From: Guyanagaster necrorhizus
Taxonomy: Eukaryota > Basidiomycota > Agaricomycetes > Agaricales > Physalacriaceae
Direction of reading: 5' to 3'
Length of the DNA: 64,000 nt
NCBI RefSeq assembly: GCF_019112545.1
Contig: NW_025064890.1
Coordinates: 647,818 to 711,817, forward strand
Shown: positions 22,445 through 34,937 of the stretch, one piece after another
Position numbering within the stretch: position 1 is the first letter of the stretch
Layout of the letters: each line of letters starts with the position of its first letter
Position numbers and translations under genes: made by a program
Notes under the pieces: model-generated
Told to the model about the DNA's origin: nothing
The model's input: the letters and a program-made list of their open reading frames with translations, nothing else
Database searches by the model: none

Positions 22445-24971
22445 ATGGCGCGTGGGTTGTATCTATGCTCTATCCTTCTATCCGTTTTTCCTCTGTTCTT
22501 TGCCGGACCTGCTCACCGTCACGGTTCCCTTGGGCGACGCGTTTTCGCTAATGGTAACTGGACTTTGCTCCAACAAGGGTAAGCGGATCCTCTCCATCCA
22601 ATCAATGACCTGGGACTGATACATTTCACAGAACCACCGGCGTTAGTGGGATGCAACTCGCAATCGTGTCAGAAACCACCGCAATTATTTATGATAAAGT
22701 GTACGTCAACGTCACTCTTACCAGCGTCTATCAGAATTCAGAATGGGATATTTCAAAGGGAGCACAATCCCCTCACAGTTAACGGACATGTCGCATGGTC
22801 CGTCGAAGTTGACCTCAGCACTCTGACTGTACGCGCCTTGAACCCTCTGAGTAATTCTTGGTGCGCGACCGGTAGCTTCCTTGGAAACGGCACCCTAGTC
22901 AATTCTGGTGGAAATCCGGTTGTCATCACCGGTCAGCACTCATGAGCATATTACTTGACACGACGTTTACGAGGCTCTCTGTAGGCGCTAATGGTTTGCA
23001 AGCCATCCGGATGTTCACACCTTGCGATGACAAAACCTGCGATGTTTTCGAAGACCCCAATCACATTCATTTGACATCAAACAGATGGTACCCATCATCC
23101 GTGCGTTGGTTCTATAGCTCTTCCTGGTTGTCAAGCAATCATTTATGACACTCGGCAGATACGTATTGAGGATGGTTCTATCATCATATATGGGTAAGGC
23201 CTTGACGTTCATATATCGTCCACGATACTGAATTTCACCATCTTCCAGGGGTTCTGTCGGCGGAGGGTACTTAATTTCGCATATATGCCTCATTTTCATT
23301 GATTTTTACTGACCCACTTAGATACATCAACTCAAATTCCATCAACAATCCAACCTACGAGTTCTTTCCACCAAAGAACATCAATGGTATCTTTTTATCG
23401 TCGAATTGAATTCCTCTCGTTTGACCTCAGTGATATAGGATACAATGGAGTTCAGATCCCCAGTCAATTCCTTCTTAATACTCTTAATGGGAACCATTTC
23501 CCCATTATGATTTACCTTCCGGATGGCACCATTTTCGTTGCCGCGAACCAAGACGCAATGATCTTCAATTGGCAAACCAACACTGAAACAGCTCTTCCAG
23601 GAATCCCTAACGGTGTTCGCATAACGTAAGAACATACTCATCGTTCTTTTACACTCGTCACATCTTTTGCCAAAGCTCGCCGTTCTCGGCAGGCGCCACA
23701 CTTCTTCCTCTCACTCCAGAGAACAACTATACCCCAGAAGTGATGATATGCGGAGGATCCACAGTTTCTGACAGTGTGTCACCATCGACCATTTCTTCAC
23801 AAGTCCCTGCATCGGCTCAGTGCTCCCGACTAGTTCTGAACGAATCGGGCATAGCCGCTGGATGGCAGGTGGAACATATGCCACAAGCCAGAGTCATGCC
23901 AGAACTGGTATTGCTGCCAGATGGGAGAGTTCTGATTGTGAATGGGGCGCAAACTGGTGTCGCAGGATATGGAAATGTATGCATCAGCATCGTAAAATCC
24001 TTCAACTTGGCTAAAGAAAGAATGCACAGGTTGCCAACCGTGTTGGTCAAAGCAATGCCGACAATCCCGCGTTTACCCCAGTCGTCTATGATCCGTCAGC
24101 TCCAGCAGGTGGTCGGTTTTCAGATGTTGGAATTCCCGCCACAAATATCGCTAGGCTTTATCACTCGACCGCGTCTTTGACGCCCAATGGAACCATCATG
24201 CTCGGTATAAAAATATTTAGTCCCCCAATTTGTACATGATCTCATATGTGTGTGCGTTCGGACAGCAGGTTCCAACCCAAACGACGATGTGACGACTACA
24301 AAATATCCCACTGAATATAGGTATCCATGTCGTATCGAGTTTTGATTCGACTTCTCATCGTTCTTGTATCAGGATGGAGTTCTATTCTCCTCCCTATATG
24401 GCAAAACCTCGTCCAACCTATACCGGTTTGCCTGCTACAGTGAACTACGGAGAAGTTTTCACTCTGACCGTTGATCTACCTCCAACTGCGACGAATGCCT
24501 CTGGTACGCTTCCAATTCCGATACATTCTTCTTCTCTAATGCATAATGCCCGTGAAGTGTCTTTGATGGACCTGGGTTTTGCTACACATGCGGTCCACAT
24601 GGACCAACGTCTGCTCAAGCTCGTCTGTTCTCTCTCAGATGATGGCACGACCCTTACCGTCACGGGACCGTCTACCGCCAGACTATATCCACCCGGACCG
24701 GCTTACCTCTACATTGTCACAGATGAAGGAGTACCGAGCTTTGGACACAAGACTATTATCGGTACCGGGGGCTCCCCTCCAGTTGATGGAGATGCTGCGG
24801 CCAAGTGAGTTGTTAGAGCTTCCACATGCTACTTCTGGCGCTGACCACATGTACACCGCTCATAGCATGCTAAAAGCCTCCGTTGGTTCATTCGTAACCC
24901 CTCCACCGCCACCTGCTGAAGGCGAGGGAAGCAATGTCGCCACCGCTGTAATCCCTGCTCCGAGCTCTTGA
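22445..24971 (+). CDS. Secreted copper radical oxidase, glyoxal-oxidase type (CAZy AA5)
   Basis: An extracellular enzyme oxidising small aldehydes or alcohols to acids with release of hydrogen peroxide, which feeds peroxidases and peroxide-driven wood or wall chemistry. A signal peptide [19 protein letters not shown] is followed by the kelch-like glyoxal-oxidase domain. The copper and radical-site residues are in place: Cys in [15 protein letters not shown], the first Tyr in SNRWYPSS, the Tyr-His pair in [18 protein letters not shown], and the C-terminal His in [14 protein letters not shown]. The DUF1929 E-set domain ([19 protein letters not shown] onward) completes it. The end is a short Pro-rich tail ([11 protein letters not shown]), without a WSC or GPI domain that I can see. 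About ten introns are spliced; [10 protein letters not shown] needs the donor inside GTGTACG at 22700. All blocks are open. Confidence 0.88.
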
Positions 24972-25723
24972 GTGCCCAAAAAAGACAGCTTCTTTGTTTC
25001 CCTTCTTTTATCAACTGTTCTATTCCCTAGCAAGGTGAGGGTGATGATGAGATGTCCGATAAAGTGAAGTACGAGGCGACTCTAGTCATCTTTTCTATAC
25101 AGCTCATCAGATGGACTTCATGTATACTTTCCGCACATGAATGATTCCCGATGTCAGGAACCTGACATCCATCTTGGACCGCATGATAGAGCACACACTT
25201 TGAATGGCGGGTTAGCTTCTCGGTCCGTTCTCTTCCGCCTGTGATCTTCCATATTTTTGGAATTCCGGAATGACGTATAACGTTTTGCAAATTCGGAGAT
25301 AACGGAGTTTGGATGTTTCGGCGACAGAGAATTGAAATTACGAAACCCTGGGCAGGGCGCTTCAAGGCAAATCTTCATCACCGTGTCTCGAGACCGCATA
25401 TAAGTACTGGAATACATACTAGCAATCAGCTACTTGCCAGTGGCCCGTTGGTGACGCTGATTGCATATTGCTGATTGCAGGAGATTAAACATTTGACCGT
25501 CAACAAGCTCGCCATATGCTCAAAGGGATTTGAGAATTGTCTAGCATGATCCGGTATCGCATATCGCATCGCAGCCCGCATCGAGCACCGCAGCGTATCC
25601 CAGATCTAGGCTGGAAGAGGGGAAACGAGGCTATGAAATATGTGCAAAGTCCAAAAAAGGCCATGACGTCTATCGTCGACCGGGCGTCATGGAGATCAGG
25701 CACGTGAGGCGCGCACAGGGGAT
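24972..25723. other. Spacer between oxidase and dehydrogenase
   Basis: Holds the oxidase 3' flank and the dehydrogenase upstream region. A degenerate ATCGCATATCGCATCGCAGCC-like run lies near 25555-25590 and a CACGTG palindrome near 25701. No gene is supported. Confidence 0.4.
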
Positions 25724-25730
25724 ATAAATT
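25724..25730 (+). promoter_or_regulatory. TATA box (TATAAAT)
   Basis: Located 86 bp before the dehydrogenase ATG at 25810 and followed by a C/T-rich leader, a common basidiomycete core-promoter arrangement. Confidence 0.5.
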
Positions 25731-25809
25731 TCTCCTTGGCCTCTTGACTCCACCATTTTATCACCCACTCCATCTCCTGTACGCCTTGAATATTTCAATA
25801 CTTTCCACT

Positions 25810-27254
25810 ATGCCTGAAGGAACAATGAAAGCTCTTTGGTACAATGCGGTATGTCTTTTAGGACATGCCTGTGCGCCCAATGTCTGACGAGCACGGTGCT
25901 GGCAGCCCCAAGACTTTGAGATAAAGCAGGTCCCAATACCGGGAGTCGGCGACGATGAGGTGTTGCTCAAAGGTGTGTCTCGTCCCATGGCTCCAGCCAG
26001 CCTTCGCTGACGACGTCGATAGTGAGCTGCTGTGGTACGTGCCAACCCTGAGTCTTTGACGTCATTTAATAAAGGCTGTCACTTAGGCGTGTGCGGAACA
26101 GATGCGCACATTCACGATGGTACGTGTGCTCTGTTGGGGATATTACCTTGGGCTCATTTGCCGTAGGCGAGTTTATCTCAAAGTTCCCTGTACGTAGCCC
26201 CTTCATCCGACAAGGTCCGCAGCCTGAGACCTGCCCAGCTTATTCCAGGACATGAAGCCATTGGCACCATCGTCGAGTTGGGCAAGAACGTCAAGGGCTT
26301 TGACCTTGGGGATCGATGCGTAGCAGACGTTGGCATTACGGTGCGTCCAAATTCCGTCGAAGCATGCCGAAGCTTAATGGTCACGCTGTAGTGCAACAAT
26401 TGTTTCTTTTGCCGAAGAGGGCAATCACTCATGTGCGAAAACTTCAACGCACGGGGAGTTACCCAGGATGGGGGATTTGCGGAGTACATAGTTTAGTATG
26501 TCGTTTCTTTGATCATCTTGTATCGCTTCTCACTGTTTGTCCAGTCAACAGAACAAGCTGTACAAGATAAAAAATCTCACCGATGAGGAGGCCACTCTGC
26601 TTGAGCCTGCTGCATGCGCAGTTCATGGTCTCGACAAGCTGGCACCGCCTGTCGGCATCGAGGTTCTCCTTCTAGGGGCTGGACCTACTGGCTTGATTCT
26701 TGCTCAGCTGCTGAAGCTCAATGGTGCTTCCCGAATTGTCGTCGCTGCGAACAAGGGTATTAAGATGAACATCGCCAAAGACCTCGACGTTGCTGACGAG
26801 TACATTGAACTTGACCGCCAGAATCCTGGACCACAATGGAAGAAGCTGAAGGATGACAATCCCTACGGCTTTGACGTTGTCGTGGAAGCGACTGGCGTAG
26901 AGAAGCTTGCTAATGAAAGCATCAACTACGTTCGAAGAGGTGGCACGTTGATGCTGTACGGAGTCTATGAAAACAAGGCTGAGGTGCATTGGCCACCATC
27001 AAAAATCTTCGGCGATGAGATCAAGGTGCGTGCTACTGTGAAATAATCGCTGACTTGTCTAATTCAAGTGAGTTCTTTAGATCATTGGGTCATTTTCGCA
27101 GACGTATTGCTTCCCCCGGGCGGTGGCCTATCTTGACAGTGGCAAGGTTAAAGTTAAGGGTATGGTTACAGATGTCTTCCAACTAGACGACTACCAGGCC
27201 GCGTTAGACAAGATGAGCAGTAGGCGCGCACTTAAAATTGCTATCAGACCGTAG
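25810..27254 (+). CDS. Zinc-dependent medium-chain alcohol/polyol dehydrogenase
   Basis: A cytosolic NAD(P)-dependent oxidoreductase of the sorbitol/arabinitol dehydrogenase branch of the MDR superfamily. The start is [13 protein letters not shown]. The catalytic zinc site is seen in [14 protein letters not shown] and [13 protein letters not shown]. The structural zinc lobe is [15 protein letters not shown], with its four cysteines. The Rossmann motif is [17 protein letters not shown], and the following region reads [20 protein letters not shown] before it. The C-terminal exon gives [17 protein letters not shown] and ends ALKIAIRP. Seven or so introns of about 50 bp cut the N-terminal half. 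The motif set matches D-arabinitol or xylitol/sorbitol dehydrogenases best, but substrate and cofactor cannot be fixed from sequence. No damage seen. Confidence 0.88.
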
Positions 27255-27983
27255 GAAGAAGAGAAGAATCTCGATTATTGAATATTGAATAATTATCGTC
27301 ATTCACTGTAGATTATTTACCGTCCTACTGTAGTATCATCAGATATATTTATGAATTGCTTGAAAGCTGTTCACGGCATTGGGGATGTGGATCTTTGGAA
27401 TGACGTCCAAATGAAATATGTCAAAGCACCTTGACGGCAACCTTAAAAGTTAAAATGCTTCCCTGATTATGTGCCCTCCGACTCAGAGAGCATGGTATTT
27501 AAGAGACTTGATAAGTAGCATGAGTTTATAGTACGGCGAGAGACTTGCACCTGAAGAATTGAGAGGCAGATACGAGATAGTTCGTTTGGGTTCGGACCTC
27601 CGACCCGACAGTCAGCAGTTGTTTCCGGCCCGAGTTTCCGAACAACTTGTAATTGTTGCCGGTGCGCATGGGCCGTCCGATGTATCCCACATCCTACCGC
27701 CCTTCATTGTTTCTTATACTGGTCCCTTCCCTTCCCCACAATCGAATTGTGATGCAACCGGTATCTGTGTCCTATTTCGGCGTGTCAGACAATGGAGGTT
27801 ACGTTGCAACGAAAACATGACCATCTACGGAACAAAGGCTTCGATCTATCCATTGTTCGAGTCCTGTTCGAGCGACACTACTTAGGCCAAGGTCACTAGG
27901 TTAGAAATATATAGCACCTTCGACTGGGCCTCTAAGTTTTTCATGTTCTGTGCTCTTCTTAACAGCCTACTTCTGCTGCTGAG
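27255..27983. other. Spacer
   Basis: A GTATTTAAGAGAC TATA-like element near 27494 is followed by a 108-codon open frame (27559-27885) whose composition is not convincingly coding. Otherwise nothing recognised. Confidence 0.35.
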
Positions 27984-28649
27984 ATGTACGGTTGTTGCGC
28001 TCCTCTTGGTCTCTCTCCGCTCTCTGCTCCATCTCTTGCCTTACCGCTGCGGTGGCTCTCTCACATCCACAGTATAAGGATAAGGATACGAGTGTACCAA
28101 ACGCATCGTTCTTCAACTTGGAGGAAGAATACCGAGCGTTTCTTCCGTAGGCTGTTCTGCGGCTATGCAGAGCCTCAAAACGTAGATATCGTATCTACCA
28201 TCGTGGTGCCGGACCAGGCGATGATGTCGCAGAGAAACGATGTCAATTCGGGGTATGCAGCCAGCGCTTATTCTGGGGACATCTCTGCTATGACCACCGT
28301 CATGGAGGAAACCATTATGCCACAGACTGTAGAAGAGGTGATTCCGCCGGTTTTCTTCCCTCCATCACGTTCTGACACCCGGCGCCAGCGATACACAGGG
28401 CCAAAACAGATTACGAACGACTTCGATACACTGAGTGACATCAGAATGCCTCAGATTGTGATCACTCCCGATTTGCCCACTCGAGAGAGGTCTTCGGTGG
28501 ACGTGATGCGCTTCTCGTTGCCGCTGGAGGAATATATCATACCGCTTTCTCCTCCGCCTAGGCGTAGACGCCGGTGGCTTGCATCGGCGTCAGGTTCGCA
28601 AGCAGCGACCGATATTCAAGCTGTGTCAAGCGGGAGAAGTTCAAGTTGA
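27984..28649 (+). CDS. Uncharacterised protein, possibly incomplete model
   Basis: I do not recognise this gene. From about 28140 the frame is well balanced and protein-like: EPQNVDIVSTIVVPDQ, SAMTTVMEETIMPQTVEEV, a Pro/Arg segment PPPRRRRRWLASAS and a Ser-rich end. The first 50 residues are less convincing. An alternative start upstream (27943) in another frame encodes a strongly hydrophobic stretch (MFCALLNSLLLLLRC...), and a third frame reads SFFNLEEEYRAFLP near 28115. The true protein may therefore be a single-pass membrane protein whose 5' exons I could not join with canonical introns. A continuation through a GTAAGT donor at 28684 into KIKRARSDSLSIQ is also possible. Confidence 0.35.
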   Translation: MYGCCAPLGLSPLSAPSLALPLRWLSHIHSIRIRIRVYQTHRSSTWRKNTERFFRRLFCGYAEPQNVDIVSTIVVPDQAMMSQRNDVNSGYAASAYSGDISAMTTVMEETIMPQTVEEVIPPVFFPPSRSDTRRQRYTGPKQITNDFDTLSDIRMPQIVITPDLPTRERSSVDVMRFSLPLEEYIIPLSPPPRRRRRWLASASGSQAATDIQAVSSGRSSS

Positions 28650-28914
28650 GCCGGGGGCTCGACACCTACCACGGGACAAACGTAAGTGACCTCTAGGAGA
28701 TCTGACGCCCAATCCTGAACATTTCTTCTTGCAGTCAAAATCAAGAGGGCGCGTTCTGATTCGTTATCTATACAGGTCCAAACTTCTCATACGCTATACT
28801 TATTCCCTAATTCATTACACCGGTTGGCGCCGGATGTTCTATTATTTTATCTAGTATACGTCTCTAAGTATAATGTACATACTTCTCTTCGTTGTGATGA
28901 CCAAATCCCGGGAT

Positions 28915-30155
28915 CTACGTGCTCCCAGAGAATAAGTGAGGCGCAGAAAGGTCGGGAATATCGTTTAGTGGCATGGTCTGTCGGAAGTATGAATGCTCCA
29001 GGCATTCTAAAGCTGTAAGTCGTTCTTCAGCATCATACCGAAGCAGCTGCCCTATGCACTGAATCAACGTCGGTGGAACCCTTCTTGAGAAGTACGTATG
29101 AAGATCTTTGGGGCGAACCTAAAAACGGGGATGTCAATAGAACCTCCCAAGAAAAATTAAAGATAGTAATTCCAACCTGCGGAAACCTAAATCCCCGTGA
29201 ACGACAAAGTTCCACGCCATCTGGCCACGGCCCGCCACCAATAGGGTCACCGAACGAATCACGGCCATAGTCGTGCGTTGGGTCGCCTAAGATCGAGATC
29301 ACCTTATCAATCTGGTCCAGCTGGCTCGTACCAGGAAATATAGGCTTTAGTAGCAACAGCTCCGCCATGACCACCCCTAAGGACCACATATCCATAGACG
29401 TAGAATAGTCCGCGCCCATCAGTAGTACTTCTGGCGCCCTGTACCAACGCACACCGACATATTCCGTATACACCTGCCTAGAATCGACCGTGCGCGATAA
29501 GCCAAAGTCGCCGATTTTGACTATCGCGACGATATCCATTTCCGTCTCGCGGCCGCTGGTAGCGGCGACGACAGAGCGGTAGGAAAACAACCCGGTGGTG
29601 CTCACGAGGATGTTTTCCGGCTTGAGGTCGCGGTGGAAATAATTCAGGGAGTGCATGTGGCCGATACCAGATACCATCTGGAAGAAGATGGAAGCCACAA
29701 GCCCTCCTGCTAATGGACGACCCTTTCGAGCCTTGATAAGGTGCTGCAGGTTGCCTTCCATTGGTTCCAGCACTAGATGCAAAGTTTTTGTATCTGTACT
29801 CAGGAAGAAGTCATACAGAGAGATGATGTTGGGGTGCACTGGCATTTCGCAGTGAATCTGATAAAACATTAATGTCAATATTTATACTATAGGCACTAGA
29901 AAAACATATTGGAGCTAACCTGGAGCTCCCGTAGGAGTTGGCATTCATCCCAGCCGCCTGGGAATACCCTGCGGAGCTGCTTGACAGCCACGAGACGCTT
30001 TGATGCCCACTCCCGTCGTGCACCCTTGCCTGTTTGCATAACAGGCAGAGTCGTATTTGGGGGAAAGATCTCGGGGGATTTCCAGTCGCATAGCGCAACT
30101 CGTCCACTGTGTCCTGTACCGAGCAATTTGAGGACAGTGAACGAACGGTGTAACC
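28915..30155 (-). CDS. CMGC protein kinase, Ime2/MAK (RCK) type; first exon unresolved
   Basis: A Ser/Thr kinase of the family that includes yeast Ime2, fission yeast Mde3/Pit1 and mammalian MAK/ICK, linked to meiosis and sexual development. Motifs in order from the right: Gly-loop FTVLKLLGTGHSGRV, then VAVKQL (catalytic Lys), PNIISLYDFFLSTDTKTLHL, MEGNLQHLIKARKGRP, the catalytic loop FHRDLKPENIL, DFGLSR, the TEY-type activation segment YTEYVGVRWYRAPE, then DYSTSMDMWSLGVVMAELL. After an intron from about 29173 to 29115 it continues VRPKDLHTYFSRRVPP, LLRYDAEERLTALECLEHSY and ends SAPHLFSGST. The exon starting at 30155 lacks a Met, so at least one 5' exon lies upstream that I could not place. 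The kinase lacks the long C-terminal tail common in this family. Confidence 0.8.
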
Positions 30156-30704
30156 CTGAGAATTTGTCAGCGACACTAGTCGGAAAAACATAATACGAAG
30201 TGGAAACAAACTGCTCTGGGAATTTCCAAGTACACGATGGCCATTGGAATAAGATACGGCTGGGATGCCTTGAATGGAATGCTCAGAGCCAACAGAGAAC
30301 ATGTATATGTGGACTGAATGCCAACAGTCGGGCGACGTTCGTGCAAGGTCCCAGGTTGGTGGGTTTCAAGTGGGCCTTCTAGTGGACGCTTGAAGTAGTG
30401 CCTTCCGAATCCACTTTAAGCTTCCTAAAGATGCATCAGGAAATGACTGTCAGTTACATCAATTGTATCCAGTATTTACGTCCACCGGTTATTGCGACAT
30501 GGGCCGAAGAGACTTGTCTTCTTTCGGAAATTGAATTGCAAAACTCAAGATGCATTGTCAGCAATACTAGGGTAATGCGTCGGGCCACATATGAGAACAC
30601 AGGCCCCCTCAAGGTCCCAGGTGGACGGGCTCAGAACTTAATAATTATCAGTACAACTGCCTCGTGGCTGAAGTCTAGGCGAATGCGAATAAATTATCTG
30701 ACTT
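30156..30704. other. Kinase 5' flank and phosphatase 3' flank
   Basis: Should contain the missing first exon(s) and promoter of the kinase in its left part. Several short frames exist, but none joins the kinase in phase with standard splice sites. Confidence 0.35.
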
Positions 30705-32922
30705 CTATGGGATCGATGCTCTTCCGGCCGGCGTACATTCCGCCTCCCAGTCCACGGGGGCAAGTTCTTTGATACGATCAAGGAAGGCAGTGACCGTACA
30801 AAACTCTGGAGAACCAGGAAGGTGTTTACCCTCATCTGCGCAGATCGGCAAGTGCAAGTTCTTGTTCTGGTATCGCATTCGGACAACTATTCATCATAGC
30901 CATGAATAACGAGGTGAGGAGGACAGAAGAACGGCCAACTTACAGTGCTCATCAGCAGGTTTGGCATGAAACGGGGCCATTATCGTCTGGAACATCGACC
31001 GTGACTCATCGTCTTTACTCTTTCTGAACAATTCGAAGGTAATTGACGCTGTGAAGGCAGGCCATCTGCCGATCAGGTGTGTTGAGATACAGTGTCGCAT
31101 GATCATCAAAGGGAACTTAACTTGTCGTCAAACACATCTAGAGTCGAACATAGCCCAGCTAATGCTGTGTCGTGTGTGGTATGAACAAGGATTTTAAGCG
31201 GATCTTTATCACCTTGCTCGATTTTGGTCCGCATCTTTCTTGAAATATCGTCCAGTAAGCGTCCCATGCCAAGACGGCGAACTTCTTCTGTTTTGTCTGT
31301 ATAGATCTCGGTCAAAACGTCCTGGCCACAGAAATACACAAAGAAATGGAAAGTGGATCTCACACCCTATGAACTCGTGATTAGCAGAAATTCGTTTAAG
31401 AAAATAGGCGTGTCAGCGATACCTGAAAACCACTCATTCACAACGGCCCGTTCCTGCCAGGGTATTATTGATGATCATCGGTACAAGGTAGATGGAGGGA
31501 GGATATGATATGTACATACGATCAAGTCCATGACAGGTTTCTCCTCGAACTCTGGGGGGACTTTGATATTGTGGGCTAAAGAAGCTCGAATCTAAAACGC
31601 AATCAGTCTACGATCATCGAGGAAAATGAATCGTGATCAAACTGTATCCAAAATGCCAGAAGCTCGCGGCTTCCCGTCGACACGGATGGGGTTTCCACCC
31701 AGGTATTTTGATAGCTTCTTATCAAGGGGCTCGAGTGTGTGGTTATATGCGGAGGCCGCGGCTGAAGACGAAATTTAATTATGAAACCAACAGTCAAAGA
31801 TGACACTACCTTGGGCAAACCCTACTAATAGAATCTCCAATCGTTTACACGAATATGTATTCCCGAGCATATTCTCATCTTTCCCATTCCTGCGACGGAT
31901 CTCAATGTTGATGAGAGATATAAACACTGAGCAACTGACCGAACAACCAGTGGAGGCGTCAGAGTTGGATGGCACTTTTCTGTAGGGTAAAGGCCATGTA
32001 TGATCTGTTGCAAAGATTCAATTGTTCTAGGCATGTTGGTGCTCCTGGAATGTGTTTCAGACGGTAATATTGGGTAAGATAAGGATAGTATATCAGCACC
32101 GGAAATACGTGAGTCCTTCCGTTTGAAGATAATTAGGGAGAAACCCTAGTCTATACTGGATTAGCTAGATGTCCTTTACAAATCACGGTCGAGAGACTGA
32201 TGTACTTGTCAATGTAGATTTGTCTCAGCGCTGCACCGTAATTATATGTCGACTGTGGATTTTATCAGGGTCTGAGAGAAAAGGAAACAAGCGCCGACCC
32301 CATACCTTGCGACCGATATCTGTCAGTTCACCGAGCAAACTGTATATTTGAAGAGGTTCATAAATGACAATGTAAAATACACCAGGAGGAAAGAGAAAGC
32401 GCAACTCGGGCGACATACCGACGAGAAAAGCACTCACCATTCTCCTTCAGCACTGGATCCATCCGAACGTTCCACCAGTTTCCGTGTGCTTAGAGTTTGT
32501 TCTTCCAATGATCCCGTCACTACAGAAGCCTGGTACCGACGTGCCTTTGTGCAGAGCATCCAATGGTGGGGTATGCTTGCTGGTGGATCAGACAGCCGAA
32601 CGCCTACTGGACTTCGCTCCCCTGCAAGTAGATGTTGTGAAGAGGTATCCAGTTAACGTCGGGTCAACCACGAACCATGCCTCACGTATACGTGAACTTG
32701 CTCCAACTTCAATCCTTCAGGCGCGACAGGATAGCGTTCTACATCCAAGGGTGCTTGAATGGGCCGGTATAGATTCGTCGGCGGTGTATGGTCGACCGGC
32801 ACGGGATTCACCATAGTGAACGAGTCGAAAGATGTGGAATAAGTCGAGTTTTGTCTATCCGTACTGAGCACAGGTATTGAAGAAGAAATGAGAACAAAAA
32901 GGAGACCGATTTTAAGCTTCAT
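30705..32922 (-). CDS. Secreted histidine acid phosphatase family protein
   Basis: A branch-2 histidine phosphatase, a family of secreted or lumenal phosphomonoesterases including acid phosphatases, phytases and lysophosphatidate phosphatase ACP6. The chosen start at 32922 opens a signal peptide, MKLKIGLLFVLISSSIPVLS; an in-frame Met lies further upstream. The catalytic motif RHGERSP is created by splicing across an intron (about 32679-32617), preceded by LEQVHVYV. Later parts include LLGELTDIGRKVWGRRL, AYNHTLEPLDKKLSKYLGG, and the second catalytic motif HTTHDTALAGL (HD pair). The C-terminal exon gives FLDRIKELAPVDWEAEC and ends GRASIP. About ten introns are needed and the gene looks complete. 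The substrate is open; the order of motifs resembles ACP6-like proteins more than phytases. Divergent from the fatty-acid hydroxylase. Confidence 0.82.
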
Positions 32923-33469
32923 GAAGCAGATGCAGAAAATCTCTATGAAAAGTTCATGCTGATGCCAGTGATGGAAGGAAAGCAAGCCACGTGGCAATTT
33001 TTTCAAAAATACGAACCGTTACCGGGGTTGCCTAGCGTATAGCACTGGGGAAATAATTCAATTTCTACTGTCTCTATCTACAACTCAGGTTAACGTTTAT
33101 GAAGACTAAGTCACCAGCGCGCACTGGCACCCAGCAATGGACTAAACAATAGACTGAGTATAGATTGGAGGTAAGTGACTGACTCATATATGATTAGAAT
33201 ATCCAGGACTCATTCGCCGAGCGACGGGGCGATTTCATGTTGGCGGATAGAGTCGGAAACGCAAGTAATAGAGAATACATGAATGGGCAGACCTCGACGT
33301 GCGCCCAGTCCGTGTACCACACATCATTTTCACGCCGGTCTTGGTCCAGTCATCAAAACTAAACATTGCCGGAACGCGTCCAGAGCTCATCACGGGATCG
33401 TGTGAATCCTCAATTTCCATTTAGGAAGGTGGCCCAACTCTCTGGTTACGGTACCTCTCGCCCTTCGTC
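32923..33469. promoter_or_regulatory. Divergent promoter region, phosphatase and fatty-acid hydroxylase
   Basis: 547 bp between two outward-facing starts. No TATA box stands out and no additional gene is supported. Confidence 0.4.
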
Positions 33470-34937
33470 ATGTCGAAAAGGATTAGAATCTACTCTCCGG
33501 AGGACCTCAGAGGCCATGCAACGGCCTCCAGCTGCTGGGTCTCTTACAAGGGCAAAGTATACGATGTCTCCAGATTCCTGGCAGACCATCCAGGAGGCGA
33601 GGATATCCTTCTCCGTCATGCCGGGCAGCCAGTGGAGGACGTAATGGCCGACAAGAACGAGCATGTACACTCAGAGGCCGCGTACGACATGCTAGATGAG
33701 TTTTTGGTTGGAAAATTGGGAAATGAGGAACACACCTGCACCCAAGGTACGCGAATCAGCCGTTTCGTGTGGAATGAAGTCTCTCAAATTGCCGTAGATT
33801 GGACCGCCGCCGACGACTTTCATCCGGAAAACACAGACTCTACTCAGGATTTTGAAAAGAACGAATTTCTGGATTTGCGCCGGCCTTTACTTCCTCAAGT
33901 GTGGTTCGCCAACTTCAGGTATGCTTTCTCCATCAATGCTTCTGCTGCCCGACTCAGCAGACCCATAGCAAGAGTTTCTATCTGAAACAAATTCACCAAC
34001 CGCGCCATTTGTCATATTCTGCTCGCTTGTTCGGACCAGCTTATCTTGAGGTGTGACGCGTTGAATGTTGGCCCATTTCGCTCTCACGATACTCCTAGGT
34101 GTTCACGAAAACCGTGTGGTACGTAGTGCCTATGTTCTGGCTGCCGATTACAACCTACCTTGGCCTGCGGTCGATCCTTCAATTCACCACGCCACTACCT
34201 TCGGTTTTTGAAAACCCATTTCTTCCATTGGAGTTACTCTTCCAAATTCCTGCACTGTCGTATGGTAAATTCGCAGCCTGTTTCGTCACCGGGAACATCA
34301 TTTGGACCATCCTGGAATACTTGATGCATCGCTTCTTGTTCCATCTCGACGATCATCTTCCTGACAAGGGCGTGTTCCTTACCATGCACTTCCTTCTACA
34401 TGGTGTCCATCACTATCTCCCTATGGATCGGTGCGTAGCCGTCTTATCTTCGGCCTCCTGCGACTAACCTTTTACAGCCTGAGGCTTGTCATGCCGCCTG
34501 TCTTATTTACTGCCCTGCAATTCCCTTTCACTCAGTTGGCGTACAAGCTCTTCCCAACACCTATCGCAAACGGAATAATTACCGGGGCTTTCGCATTCTG
34601 TATGTGTCAATTGTCAATCCCTCCTCGCTAATTCTTGCCTCTTGCCTAATATCGTTGGTCTAGACGTGGTTTATGACTGCATGCATTACGCGTAAGTATC
34701 AACCGCACTTTTGACAGATCTCAATATTCACCCGGATATGATAGGCTTCATCATACAAACCTTCCAGCATACTTGAAAGAGCTGAAGCGGTACCATCTTG
34801 CACATCATTACAAAAATTATGAATTGGCGTTTGGTGTAACAAGTATATATATTTTCCTTATCCGAAACTAGACGTACTGACAAAATGTTCCAGGCAAATT
34901 TTGGGACTACGTTTTTGGGACAGTGCTACCGCTCTGA
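33470..34937 (+). CDS. SCS7: Fatty acid 2-hydroxylase with cytochrome b5 domain (Scs7/FA2H)
   Basis: ER-membrane di-iron enzyme that alpha-hydroxylates the very-long-chain fatty acid of ceramides. Residues 1-90 are a cytochrome b5 domain with the haem-ligand motif HPGGED and a second His in HVHSEAAYDML. After a linker (FLDLRRPLLPQVWF, then KEFYLKQIHQPRH in an exon near 33970) two membrane hairpins flank the hydroxylase histidine boxes: HRFLFHLDDH, HFLLHGVHHYLPMD, a split exon DCMHYALHHTNLP, and HLAHHYKNYELAFG. The end is KFWDYVFGTVLPL. All eight-plus histidines expected in the catalytic core are present. Six short introns, no frame break. Length is about 370 residues, normal for the family. 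Confidence 0.9.

Noticed and set aside
27559..27885. 108-codon plus frame downstream of a TATA-like element
   Set aside because: Amino-acid composition is not protein-like and no family resemblance was found; left as spacer.
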